64,000 nt of DNA from Gemmatirosa kalamazoonensis (GTDB lineage Bacteria > Gemmatimonadota > Gemmatimonadetes > Gemmatimonadales > Gemmatimonadaceae). The stretch spans positions 496,001 through 560,000 of the forward strand of contig NZ_CP007129.1 in the NCBI RefSeq assembly GCF_000522985.1, given 5' to 3'. The notes under the pieces were generated by a model. It had not been told where the DNA came from. It saw nothing but the letters and a program-made list of their open reading frames with translations, and did no database searches. Positions 50,275 through 58,361 of this stretch are shown in pieces. The stretch's first letter is position 1. Every line of letters starts with the position of its first letter. Made by a program: the position numbers and the translations under genes.

Positions 50275-51222
50275 ATGTCCTCACTGTCCATACCGAACGG
50301 AGCGTGCGCGCTCCCGGACCGCGTCACGGCGCCCGGGCCCATCGTCGTGGGCACACCAGGCGACGAGGGCGACGCCGCGCTCGAGACGGTGCGACGCCTC
50401 GTCGCGTACGACGGCCGCGCCGTCTCGGTCGTCTCCGCGCTGGAGCTTCCGACGCTCGACGTGAGCGTCGCCGGCGTGCCGTACGTGCCCGACGTGGAGG
50501 AGTACGCCGCCGCCCGCCGCGAGCGCGTCGCGCGACAGCTCCGCGCCGCCGGCGAGGTGCCTAACACGTGGCCCGTCACGGTGAGCGGCGACGATCCGGC
50601 GCACGCGATCGCCGACGCCGCGCGCGCGGCGAGCGCGTCGCTCATCGTCGTCGGCGCCGGCCACCACGACGTGACGGCCCGCCTGTTCGGCGAGGTCGCG
50701 GTACGCGTGGCGCGCCACGCGCCCTGTCCGGTGCTCGCGATCGCGCGGGAGCCGATGCGCGTGCCGCCGCACGTCGCCGTCGCCGCGATCGACTTCAGCG
50801 CGTCGAGCGTGATCGCGGCGCGGGCCGCGCGCGACCTGCTCGCGCCCGGCGGCACCCTGCACCTCGTGCACGTGTGGCGGCGCCACGCGGTCGACACGCC
50901 GGCGCACGCCGAACAGGACGCGGCATACGAGCGCGCCCTCCCCGAGCGCTTCGCGCGCGTCGAGCGCGAGCTGCTCGACCATCCGCGCGACATCGCGATC
51001 GTGCCGGCGTCGCTGCAGGGCGACCCGGTCGAGCGCCTCACGGCGTTCGCGTGGTCGCACGTCGCCGACGTGATGGCCGCCGGCCGGCAGGGGCACACGT
51101 TGCTCGAGCGGCTGTTCGTCGGGCGTGTCACGACGGGGCTGCTGCGCGCGGCACCGTGCGCCCTGCTCGTCACGCCCGAACCGGCGCTCGGCGCCGCGGA
51201 CCTCGTCGCCTCGAACGCCTAA
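50275..51222 (+). CDS. tandem-domain universal stress protein
   Basis: A 315-residue protein of two Usp domains: PIVVGTPGDEGDAALETVRR through LIVVGAGHHDVTARLFGEVA...CPVLAIARE, then HVAVAAIDFSASSVIAARAA through ADVMAAGRQGHTLLERLFVG...ALLVTPE. The ATP-loop pattern is retained in the first domain and partly in the second. The site GGAGGG precedes the ATG. Similar in layout to the tandem Usp encoded at 54885-55850. Confidence 0.85.
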   Translation: MSSLSIPNGACALPDRVTAPGPIVVGTPGDEGDAALETVRRLVAYDGRAVSVVSALELPTLDVSVAGVPYVPDVEEYAAARRERVARQLRAAGEVPNTWPVTVSGDDPAHAIADAARAASASLIVVGAGHHDVTARLFGEVAVRVARHAPCPVLAIAREPMRVPPHVAVAAIDFSASSVIAARAARDLLAPGGTLHLVHVWRRHAVDTPAHAEQDAAYERALPERFARVERELLDHPRDIAIVPASLQGDPVERLTAFAWSHVADVMAAGRQGHTLLERLFVGRVTTGLLRAAPCALLVTPEPALGAADLVASNA

Positions 51223-51254
51223 CGCACGACGATCCTCTCGACCCGGAGGCTCCA

Positions 51255-52265
51255 GTGCCGCGTCATCGCAATCGGTGGCTCGCCCATCGCCGCGTCCTCG
51301 GCGTGGCGGTGCTCGCGCTCGGGCCGAGGCGCGCGAGCGCCCAGCGCACCCAGAGCGACGCGCACGTCACGTTCACTCCGTCCGCCGCCGTCACGGGCTT
51401 CACGTACGACTGGAGCACGTGGGCGTTCGCGCGTCCGGGAAACCTGCTCGGCACACCGAACTCGCGCGGGCGGATCGACGTCCCGGGCGACCAGGACACG
51501 TTCGCCGCGAGCGCGTTCTCGCAGCGGTTCAGGCCCTCGGGTGGGGAGGCGCATTCGCGCGCGGACGTCGACCTCGCCGGCGTGCTCACCGGCCCGCCGT
51601 ACGACATCTCGCTCCTCTCCAGCGCGGAGTCGAACGGCGGCGAGGCCTCGGAGGCTCACTCGACGCTGACCGCGCTCGGTGGAGCGTCGCTCCTCCACGG
51701 CACGATCTCGTGGGGCCCGAGCGTGTTCGGGTCCGGCGGCCTCCTGGGCCTCTCGTCGCCGGGCGCGGGCGTGGGAGCGTGGGCTCAGGACCCGGCCACG
51801 CAGGCGACGACGTACTTCGCCCCGTTCCTCTCCATGGAGTCGGCGAACTGGGGCGGCCAGGTCACGTGGGACAGCAACACCGGCCTGTTCGCCGTGAACG
51901 CGAAGCAGATGACGTTCAGCCTGCGGATGTCGAGCCCGTTCACGTCGGTGAACGGGCTGTTCGAGTTCACGATCTTCCGAGGGCAGGTGACCCAGTTGAC
52001 GCATACCGGCATCTTCGCCTCGATGCCGTTCCATTTCGCGTCGCCGGGCAGCTTCACGACGACGCTCGCCCCGATCGAGTTCGACTACGCCGTTCCTGAT
52101 CCGAGCGGTGGCGCCGATCCCGTCGACGCGGGCGCGTATTTCTTCGCCAGCAGCGGTGCGGCCACGATCACGCCGGAGCCGAGCACGCTCGTGCTCCTCG
52201 GGAGCGGCATGTCGCTCCTGCTGGTCGCGGGCGTGCGCCGGCGCCGAGCCGGCCGGACCGGGTGA
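51255..52265 (+). CDS. PEP-CTERM sorted secreted protein
   Basis: A 336-residue exported protein: N-terminal signal (VLGVAVLALGPRRASAQ), a beta-rich Ser/Gly/Thr-rich body, and a C-terminal sorting tag of motif TPEPST, membrane helix LVLLGSGMSLLLVAGV and RRRR. This tag is recognised by exosortase and is usually linked to exopolysaccharide export; no exosortase gene is in the window. GTG 51255 has CGGAGG upstream. Its stop overlaps the next start (GTGA). Confidence 0.82.
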   Translation: MPRHRNRWLAHRRVLGVAVLALGPRRASAQRTQSDAHVTFTPSAAVTGFTYDWSTWAFARPGNLLGTPNSRGRIDVPGDQDTFAASAFSQRFRPSGGEAHSRADVDLAGVLTGPPYDISLLSSAESNGGEASEAHSTLTALGGASLLHGTISWGPSVFGSGGLLGLSSPGAGVGAWAQDPATQATTYFAPFLSMESANWGGQVTWDSNTGLFAVNAKQMTFSLRMSSPFTSVNGLFEFTIFRGQVTQLTHTGIFASMPFHFASPGSFTTTLAPIEFDYAVPDPSGGADPVDAGAYFFASSGAATITPEPSTLVLLGSGMSLLLVAGVRRRRAGRTG

Positions 52266-53179
52266 GCGAACCGATGCCCGACATCCTCGTCGTACTGCCG
52301 CCCGCGCGTGCCGGCCGTCCGACGCGTGCAGCGCCCGACACGTCCAACCGCGCGATCGCCGCCGCGCTGGAGGAGGTCGCGCGGCTGCTCGAGGAGCAGC
52401 GCGCGAACCCGTTCCGGGTGCAGGCGTACCGCCACGCCGCCGCCACCGTGCGCGGCCTGCGCGTGACCGTCAGGCATCTGCTCGACGGCGGCGGCATCGA
52501 CGCGCTCGAGCAGATGCCCGGCATCGGCGCGCGGCTCGCCCGCATGATCCAGGAGCTCGCGGCCACGGGCCGCCTCGAGCTGCTCGACCGGCTGCGCGGC
52601 GGGCACGACCCCGTCGGCGTCCTCGGATCGGTGCCGGGCGTGGGACACACGCTGGCCGAGCGCGTGCACGAGCGGCTGGGCATCGCGTCGCTCGCCGATC
52701 TCGAGGCCGCGGCGCACGACGGGCGGCTGCGCACGGTGCCGGGCTTCGGCGCCAAGCGCATCGAGGGCGTCCGCGCCGCGCTCGCCGAGCGGCTGGGCCG
52801 GGGCCGGACGTTAGGCACCGCGCCGGAGCCGGACGTGCGTGAGCTCCTCGACGTCGACCGCGAGTACCGCGAGCGCGCCGCGGCCGGCGACCTGCCGCGC
52901 ATCGCGCCCCGGCGGTTCAACCCGAAGCACGAGGCGTGGCTGCCGGTGCTGCACACCACGCGCGGCGACCGCCACTATACCGCGCTCTACTCCAACACGG
53001 CGCGCGCCCACCGGCTCGGCGCGACGCGCGACTGGCTCGTCATCTACCACGACGGCGCACGCGGCGAGCACGCGAGCACCGTGGTGACGGCGCGGTACGG
53101 GCCGATGGAGGGACGGCGGGTGGTGCGCGGCCGCGAGGCGGAGTGTCTGGCGCTCGAGGCGGCTTTATGCACATCCTGA
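52262..53179 (+). CDS. helix-hairpin-helix protein, PolX N-terminal-like
   Basis: A 305-residue protein whose first 190 residues match the DNA-binding end of family X polymerases: IAAALEEVARLLEEQRANPF, QAYRHAAATVRGL, and HhH motifs MPGIGARLARMI, VPGVGHTLAERV and VPGFGAKRIEGV. The polymerase palm and PHP domains are absent; the C-terminal part (ALYSNTARAHRLGATRDWLV, IYHDGARGEHASTVVTARYG) is a different domain. The last residues use a TTA codon outside the CGTTAGGC context and run into a gene relic, so the C-terminus may be altered. Confidence 0.75.
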   Translation: MSEPMPDILVVLPPARAGRPTRAAPDTSNRAIAAALEEVARLLEEQRANPFRVQAYRHAAATVRGLRVTVRHLLDGGGIDALEQMPGIGARLARMIQELAATGRLELLDRLRGGHDPVGVLGSVPGVGHTLAERVHERLGIASLADLEAAAHDGRLRTVPGFGAKRIEGVRAALAERLGRGRTLGTAPEPDVRELLDVDREYRERAAAGDLPRIAPRRFNPKHEAWLPVLHTTRGDRHYTALYSNTARAHRLGATRDWLVIYHDGARGEHASTVVTARYGPMEGRRVVRGREAECLALEAALCTS

Positions 53180-53252
53180 CCACAAATGCGTACGCCCGGG
53201 CGCGCGGTGCGCGCACGAAGCGTCGCGACTCAGAGCGTCACGCCGCGTCCGT

Positions 53253-53393
53253 TGATCGGCATCGCGGGCCTCGCGCTGCGGCGGGTGCGCGTGCCGACGC
53301 TGCTCATCGTGGGCGGCAACGACCCCGAGGTTCTCGCGCTCGACCGCGCGGCAATGCACGATCTGCGGTGCCCGGCGCGGCTCGGCATCCGGC
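53253..53393 (+). pseudogene. relic of a dienelactone hydrolase-type gene
   Basis: One plus-strand frame reads LRRVRVPTLLIVGGNDPEVL and ALDRAAMHDLRCPARLGI, the usual near-C-terminal block of alpha/beta hydrolases that accompany Usp clusters. The expected following His-containing segment is missing and the frame becomes Arg/Pro-rich; no start or upstream domain remains. Confidence 0.55.
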
Positions 53394-53441
53394 GCGGGCC
53401 GCCGTGCCGGCGGCCGCCGGACCCTCGTGAGGAGACCGGTC

Positions 53442-53933
53442 ATGTCCCACAGTTCCCACCCGCCGCCGCGCTTCCGCGAGCTGTCGCACGACGAGTGCGC
53501 CGCGCTGCTGCGCCGGCAGCACGTCGGCCGGCTCGCGTACGCGCTGCACGACCGCGTGTGGATCGAGCCGATCCACTACACGTACGACGACGGCTGGCTC
53601 GTCGGACGGACCTCGGCCGGCTCCAAGCTGGCGACGCTCGCGCACAACCCGTGGGTCGCGCTGGAGACGGACGAGATCCGCGACACGTTCGACTGGGAGA
53701 GCGTCGTCGTGCGCGGGACGTTCTATCGACTGAAGCCGCACGGCAACACCGTCGATCGCGCGAGCTACGCGCGCGCGCTGCCGCTGCTCCGGGCGATCGT
53801 GCCCGAGTCGCTCGGCCCGGACGACCCGGTGGCGTTCCGCGACGTGCTGTTCCACATCCACGTCGACGAGATGACGGGCCGCGCGGCCGCGCCGCCTAAC
53901 GCGGAGACGGACGGCGAGCCCGCGAGCGGCTGA
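53442..53933 (+). CDS. pyridoxamine 5'-phosphate oxidase-family flavin protein (NimA-like)
   Basis: A 163-residue split-barrel protein: FRELSHDECAALLRRQHVGR, LAYALHDRVWIEPIHYTYDD, TSAGSKLATLAHNPWVALET and WESVVVRGTFYRL. This is the layout of NimA-type FMN/haem-binding proteins common in stress/dormancy regulons. GAGGAG lies before ATG 53442. Catalytic activity unknown. Confidence 0.8.
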   Translation: MSHSSHPPPRFRELSHDECAALLRRQHVGRLAYALHDRVWIEPIHYTYDDGWLVGRTSAGSKLATLAHNPWVALETDEIRDTFDWESVVVRGTFYRLKPHGNTVDRASYARALPLLRAIVPESLGPDDPVAFRDVLFHIHVDEMTGRAAAPPNAETDGEPASG

Positions 53934-54014
53934 GCACCGCGACGACGCCCGGGGGGCCGAACCCGTCGGCCGATGCTGGACACGGTTCGGTGAAGCGCCC
54001 GATGGCCGCGCCGC

Positions 54015-54219
54015 GCCGGCCGCCGCGGCGGACCTCCGCGCGGACGTCGTCGTGCTGGGGACGCACGGGCGCGGCCCGATGGGCCGGCTGGTCTTCGGCA
54101 GCGTCGCGGACAAGGTGCTCCGCACGGCGCCGACGGCCGTGCTCCTCTACCACATCCCGCGACCGCAGCGGCACGAGGGCGCGACCGCACGGCAAGCCGC
54201 CAGCGCTAGCCGAGGCTGA
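54015..54219 (+). pseudogene. relic of a universal stress protein gene
   Basis: One frame reads ADVVVLGTHGRGPMGRLVFG and SVADKVLRTAPTAVLLY, the exact C-terminal ATP-loop block of Usp proteins, ending at a stop at 54219. The first two-thirds of the domain and a start codon are missing. The 3' end overlaps the tail of the convergent DUF4389 gene. Confidence 0.65.
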
Positions 54220-54877
54220 ACGGCGGATACTCGTCGTGCAGCAGCAGCAGGTACGCCTCGACGCGGACGGTCCAGCGAAGCACGCCCACGGCGAAGCGGT
54301 ACAGCGGCGCGGGATGCTCGCCGGTGAACAGGATCGCGAACCAGGCGACGACGGTCACGATCGCCCACGCGATGCCTAACGCCCAGATCGCGACGAGATG
54401 CGGGATGGCGAGGAACAGCCGGAACCCGACCGACACGCGGTCGCGCTCCCCCGACGGCGCGCGCACGTCGAGGAGCGCCGGATAGCGCCCGTCGCCGAAC
54501 GGCGGGTACTCGTCGCGCAGGAGCGCGACGTACGCGATGGCGCGCGTCCGCCACCGCAGGTAGTACTCGGCGAGGCCGTAGAGGCCCTCCGGGTACCGGC
54601 CGGTGAACAGGATCGCGAACCACGCGATGACGGCGGCGGCGAACGCGACGGCGCCCAACACGCCGCCGGCGCCCATCTCGTACCGCCGCTCGGCGCCCGC
54701 GCGCCACGTCCAGGAGACGGCGGCGGCGATGGGGCCGCCGACCATGATCAGGTGCGGGATCGCGAGGAGCGGCCGGAACGCGACCGTCGGGCGGTTGCGG
54801 CCCGTCGTCGCGGGCACGACGTGTACCTGCACGGGATGGGTGGCGGCGTGCCCCGCCGCCGCGGCGATGGAGCTCAT
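54206..54877 (-). CDS. DUF4389 domain-containing membrane protein
   Basis: A 223-residue protein with two DUF4389 repeats, each a membrane helix pair ending in AWFAILFTG: FAAAVIAWFAILFTGRYPEG and IVTVVAWFAILFTGEHPAPL, followed by RWRTRAIAYVALLRDEYPPF and RWTVRVEAYLLLLHDEYPPF. Function unknown but frequent beside Usp genes. ATG 54877 is seven bases after the Usp stop. Confidence 0.82.
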   Translation of the reverse strand: MSSIAAAAGHAATHPVQVHVVPATTGRNRPTVAFRPLLAIPHLIMVGGPIAAAVSWTWRAGAERRYEMGAGGVLGAVAFAAAVIAWFAILFTGRYPEGLYGLAEYYLRWRTRAIAYVALLRDEYPPFGDGRYPALLDVRAPSGERDRVSVGFRLFLAIPHLVAIWALGIAWAIVTVVAWFAILFTGEHPAPLYRFAVGVLRWTVRVEAYLLLLHDEYPPFSLG

Positions 54878-54884
54878 GGTGTCC

Positions 54885-55850
54885 TCACGCGTGCGATGTC
54901 GATGCGCTCGCGATCGGCGGCACGACGAGCAGCGAGACGCGCCCGTCGCGCGCGACGTCGGTCGCCACGCTGCCGAGCAGCCAGCGGTCGAGCGGGCCGT
55001 AGCGCCGGCTGCCTAACGAGATCAGGTCGGTGCCCGTGCGCTCGGCGAACTCGACGAGCTGCTCGCCGACGGGGCGGCGAGACGTGCATCCCAGGACGGC
55101 GGTCTCCACCGCGACGTCGTCGTCGCGGTCGAACGTCTCGCGCAGGCGGGCGAGCCCGGTCTCCACGCCGAGCGCGTGGACGTACCCTTCCCCGTCGTCT
55201 TCCTGGAACGGCAGAGCGGCGGAGACGTAGACGAGCGTGAGCATGCCGCCCGGCGCCACGAGGTCCCGCGCCAGACGCGCCGCCGCTCGGCTCGCACGAC
55301 TGAAGTCCACGGCCGCGACGACGCGCTCGGGCAGCCCGCGGAGCGATGGCACGATGCCGAGCACGGGGCATGGCGCGTGTCGCATCACGTGGAGCGCCGT
55401 CTCGTCCTGCAGCGCACGGCCCAACGACCCGTGCCGCCGGAGGCCGAGCACGATCATGCCCGCGAGCGACTGTCGCGCCTCACGCACGATCGCCGACGCC
55501 GGCGCGCCGATCGCGACGTGCACCGGCCACGTCACCGGCGTGCGCAGCGCCGCGGCGAGCCCCATGCGGATCTCGGTGCGCTGCGTCTCGTGCACGACGT
55601 GCCCCACCAGCTCGTCGCCGAGCCCGATCGCGACGTCGAGGGGCGGCGGCAGCGGCACGCCGCGCGTCTCCATCACCCGGATCACCTCGATGGGGAGCCC
55701 GTGCTGCCGCGCGACGGCCAGCGCGACGCGGGCCGCGTCGTTCGCCAGCTCGGACTCGTCGGTCGCGAGGAGGATGCTGCCGACGAGGTGTGTCATGACC
55801 TCGGGCTCGCACAGTGGCCTGTGCTCGGATGTCGAGATGGCGGTGATCAT
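54885..55850 (-). CDS. tandem-domain universal stress protein
   Basis: A 321-residue double Usp: GSILLATDESELANDAARVA through MIVLGLRRHGSLGRALQDE...CPVLGIVPS, then RVVAAVDFSRASRAAARLAR through LISLGSRRYGPLDRWLLGSV...LLVVPP. ATG 55850 has a perfect GGAGGT site and overlaps the PEP synthase stop (ATGA), so it is coupled to that enzyme. Confidence 0.86.
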   Translation of the reverse strand: MITAISTSEHRPLCEPEVMTHLVGSILLATDESELANDAARVALAVARQHGLPIEVIRVMETRGVPLPPPLDVAIGLGDELVGHVVHETQRTEIRMGLAAALRTPVTWPVHVAIGAPASAIVREARQSLAGMIVLGLRRHGSLGRALQDETALHVMRHAPCPVLGIVPSLRGLPERVVAAVDFSRASRAAARLARDLVAPGGMLTLVYVSAALPFQEDDGEGYVHALGVETGLARLRETFDRDDDVAVETAVLGCTSRRPVGEQLVEFAERTGTDLISLGSRRYGPLDRWLLGSVATDVARDGRVSLLVVPPIASASTSHA

Positions 55851-58231
55851 GGGGACCTCCGGTCGAATGTCGGTCCAGCATCGCGGCGCGCGGCGTCGAG
55901 CAGCAGCCGCTGCTCGGCCGCCGCGACGTTGCGGCGCGTCGCGTCCACCGCGTCCGGATTCACCGAGATCGAGTCGACGCCGGCGCGCACGAGGAACTCC
56001 GCGTACTCGGGATGCACGCTCGGCGCCTGCCCGCAGATGGAGCACGTGATGCCCAGGCGACGGCACTCGCGCACGATCGCGCGAATCGCGTCCTGCACCG
56101 CGCGGTCACGCTCGTCGTAGAGCGGCGCCACCAGCTCGCTGTCGCGGTCGACGCCGAGCACGAGCTGCGTGAGGTCGTTCGAGCCGATCGAGACGCCGGT
56201 GACGCCCAGGCGCACGTACTCCTCGAGCCACGACACGACCGACGGCACCTCCGCCATCACCCACAGCCTGAACCGCGGGTCGTCGGTCAGCCCGCTCGCG
56301 TCGACGACGTGCTTGCACGCGCGCAGCTCGCTGCCCGTGCGCACGAACGGGATCATGAGGTGCAGGTTGGGCCAGCGGGAGCGCACCCGCGCGATCGCCT
56401 TCAGCTCGAGCGCGAACAGGTCCGGCTCGCGCGTGTAGCGGAAGCAGCCGCGGTAGCCGATCATCGGGTTCTCCTCGTGCGGCTCGAACGCGTCGCCGCC
56501 CGCGAGGCCGCGGAACTCGTTCGTGCGGAAGTCGGTCGCGCGGTAGATGACGGGACGCGGCGCGAACGCCGACGCGAACCGCTCGAGCGCGGCGGCCATG
56601 CGCGTCACCAGCTCGTCGCCGCGCCCGTCGCGCAGCAGCACGCGCGGATGCGTGCGGTCGAGGGCGGCGAGGAGCATGAACTCCGCGCGCAGCAGCCCCA
56701 CGCCGTCGACGTCGAGGCAGGCGACCCGCTCCGCGAGATCGGGCTCGCCGAGGTTCACGTAGATGCGCGTCGCCGTGACGATGCCGCCCGCGCGCGGCTC
56801 GACGGCCGCCGTCGCGTTAGGCAGCGCCGCCGGCGCGGCCGCCGTCTCGGGAGCGCCGTCGACCACCGTGCCGAGCCGCCCGTCGACGGTCACGACCTGG
56901 CCGGTGTGCAGCGCACGCGTGGCGGAGCGCGTGCCGACGACGCACGGGATGCCGAGCTCGCGCGACACGATCGCCGCGTGCGACGTCATGCCGCCCGCGT
57001 CGGTGACGACGGCGGCGGCGCGGCGCATGACCGGCACCCAGTCGGGCGACGTCATCGCGGCGACGAGCACCTCGCCGGCCCGCAGCGCGCCGCCCTCGTC
57101 GGGGCTGCCGAGCACGCGCGCCGGCCCCGAGGCGGTCCCGGGACTCGCGCCGAGGCCGTGCACCAGCTCCGCGCCCGTGCCGTGCCCCTCCGGCTTCTCG
57201 GTCAACGTCGTGATGGGGCGCGTCTGCACGAGCCAGATGCGGCCGTCCTCGATCGCCCACTCGGCATCCTGCGGCGCGCCGTAGTGCGCCTCGTCGGCGA
57301 GCGCGAGCTCGGTGAGCGCTCGCACCTCGGCGTTCGAGAGCACCGGCTCGCGCCCCTTCACCTCGTCGAGCGCGACGCGCACCGTCTCGCCGCTCGCCGC
57401 GTCGCGCGTGAGCATGAACTCCTTGCGGGCGACGTCGCGCTCCACGACGGCGAGGCCCTGCTTGTCGACCTCGTAGTGGTCCGGCGTCACCTCGCCGAGG
57501 ACGACGACCTCGCCGAGCCCGAACGCGCCCTCGATGACGACGCGCGTGCGATCGTTCGTCGCGGGGTTCGCGGTGAACATCACGCCCGAGCGGTCGGCGT
57601 TCACCATGCGCTGCACGACCGCGGCGACGAGCACCGGCGCGGTGAGGTGCTGCTTCGCGCGGTAGAAGATGAGCCGCTCGGTGAACGCCGACGTCCAGCA
57701 CTCCTTCACCGCGCGCAGCAGCGCGTCGGCGCCGCGCACGTTCAGCGTGCTCTGGAACATGCCGGCGAACGAGAACTGCGCGCTGTCCTCCACGGTCCCC
57801 GACGAGCGCACCGCGACGAGCGTCGTGCCGTCGTTGCCGAGCGGCGCGAGCGCGCCGTACGCGTCGAGGATCGCGCCGCGCACGTCGTCCGGGGTGGGCG
57901 CCTCGCGAACGAGCTTCTGCAGCGCGAGCGACGCCGCGCGCAGCTGGTCGGTGTCGTCGACGTCGGTGCGCGCGAGCCGCGCGCTCACCTGGGCGGCGAT
58001 GTCGTTCGCGCCGGCGAATCGCTCGTACGCCGCGACGGTCACGACGAACCCCGGCGGCACGGGCAGCCCGGCGCGCGTCATCTCGCCGAGGTTCGCGCCC
58101 TTGCCGCCGACGAGCGCGACGTCGTCGCGCGAGAGGTCGCGGAACCAGCGGATGTACGACGGCGACGCGGACGGCGACGGTACGGTCGCGGCATCCAGCC
58201 GCTCGGTGGGTGCGACGGCGATGGCGGACAT
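55847..58231 (-). CDS. ppsA: phosphoenolpyruvate synthase
   Basis: A 794-residue pyruvate, water dikinase: N-terminal ATP-binding domain (DVALVGGKGANLGEMTRAGL, VAVRSSGTVEDSAQFSFAG), central phospho-His domain (TDAGGMTSHAAIVSRELGIP), and C-terminal PEP-binding barrel (VAEVPSV-type VMAEVPSVVSWLEEY, GSNDLTQLVLGVDRDS, ITCSICGQAPS with the catalytic Cys). Converts pyruvate and ATP to PEP. In stress clusters this enzyme may support anaerobic or dormant metabolism. The 130-base upstream region has CCGTCGG/CCGACGG inverted arms 15 bases apart. Confidence 0.92.
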   Translation of the reverse strand: MSAIAVAPTERLDAATVPSPSASPSYIRWFRDLSRDDVALVGGKGANLGEMTRAGLPVPPGFVVTVAAYERFAGANDIAAQVSARLARTDVDDTDQLRAASLALQKLVREAPTPDDVRGAILDAYGALAPLGNDGTTLVAVRSSGTVEDSAQFSFAGMFQSTLNVRGADALLRAVKECWTSAFTERLIFYRAKQHLTAPVLVAAVVQRMVNADRSGVMFTANPATNDRTRVVIEGAFGLGEVVVLGEVTPDHYEVDKQGLAVVERDVARKEFMLTRDAASGETVRVALDEVKGREPVLSNAEVRALTELALADEAHYGAPQDAEWAIEDGRIWLVQTRPITTLTEKPEGHGTGAELVHGLGASPGTASGPARVLGSPDEGGALRAGEVLVAAMTSPDWVPVMRRAAAVVTDAGGMTSHAAIVSRELGIPCVVGTRSATRALHTGQVVTVDGRLGTVVDGAPETAAAPAALPNATAAVEPRAGGIVTATRIYVNLGEPDLAERVACLDVDGVGLLRAEFMLLAALDRTHPRVLLRDGRGDELVTRMAAALERFASAFAPRPVIYRATDFRTNEFRGLAGGDAFEPHEENPMIGYRGCFRYTREPDLFALELKAIARVRSRWPNLHLMIPFVRTGSELRACKHVVDASGLTDDPRFRLWVMAEVPSVVSWLEEYVRLGVTGVSIGSNDLTQLVLGVDRDSELVAPLYDERDRAVQDAIRAIVRECRRLGITCSICGQAPSVHPEYAEFLVRAGVDSISVNPDAVDATRRNVAAAEQRLLLDAARRDAGPTFDRRSP

Positions 58232-58361
58232 GGCTCACTCCCGATGCGCGTGATGCCGTCAGTTTGGGTCGCCGCCCACGCGCGCGCCGTCGGGGAGTCG
58301 ATGCGCGACCGACGGGGCCTGCCTGACAGACGCATGCCACGCGGCGACGCATGATCGCGGC

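Noticed and set aside
53990-54379. 129-residue plus-strand frame MKRPMAAPRR...
   Set aside because: Out of frame with the clear Usp C-terminal block; Arg/Pro-rich shadow.
58232-58361. CCGTCGG/CCGACGG inverted arms as another copy of the stress-cluster operator
   Set aside because: Arms are 15 bases apart and differ from the GTCGGG-N5-CCCGAC pattern; could be an operator, but not the same one.
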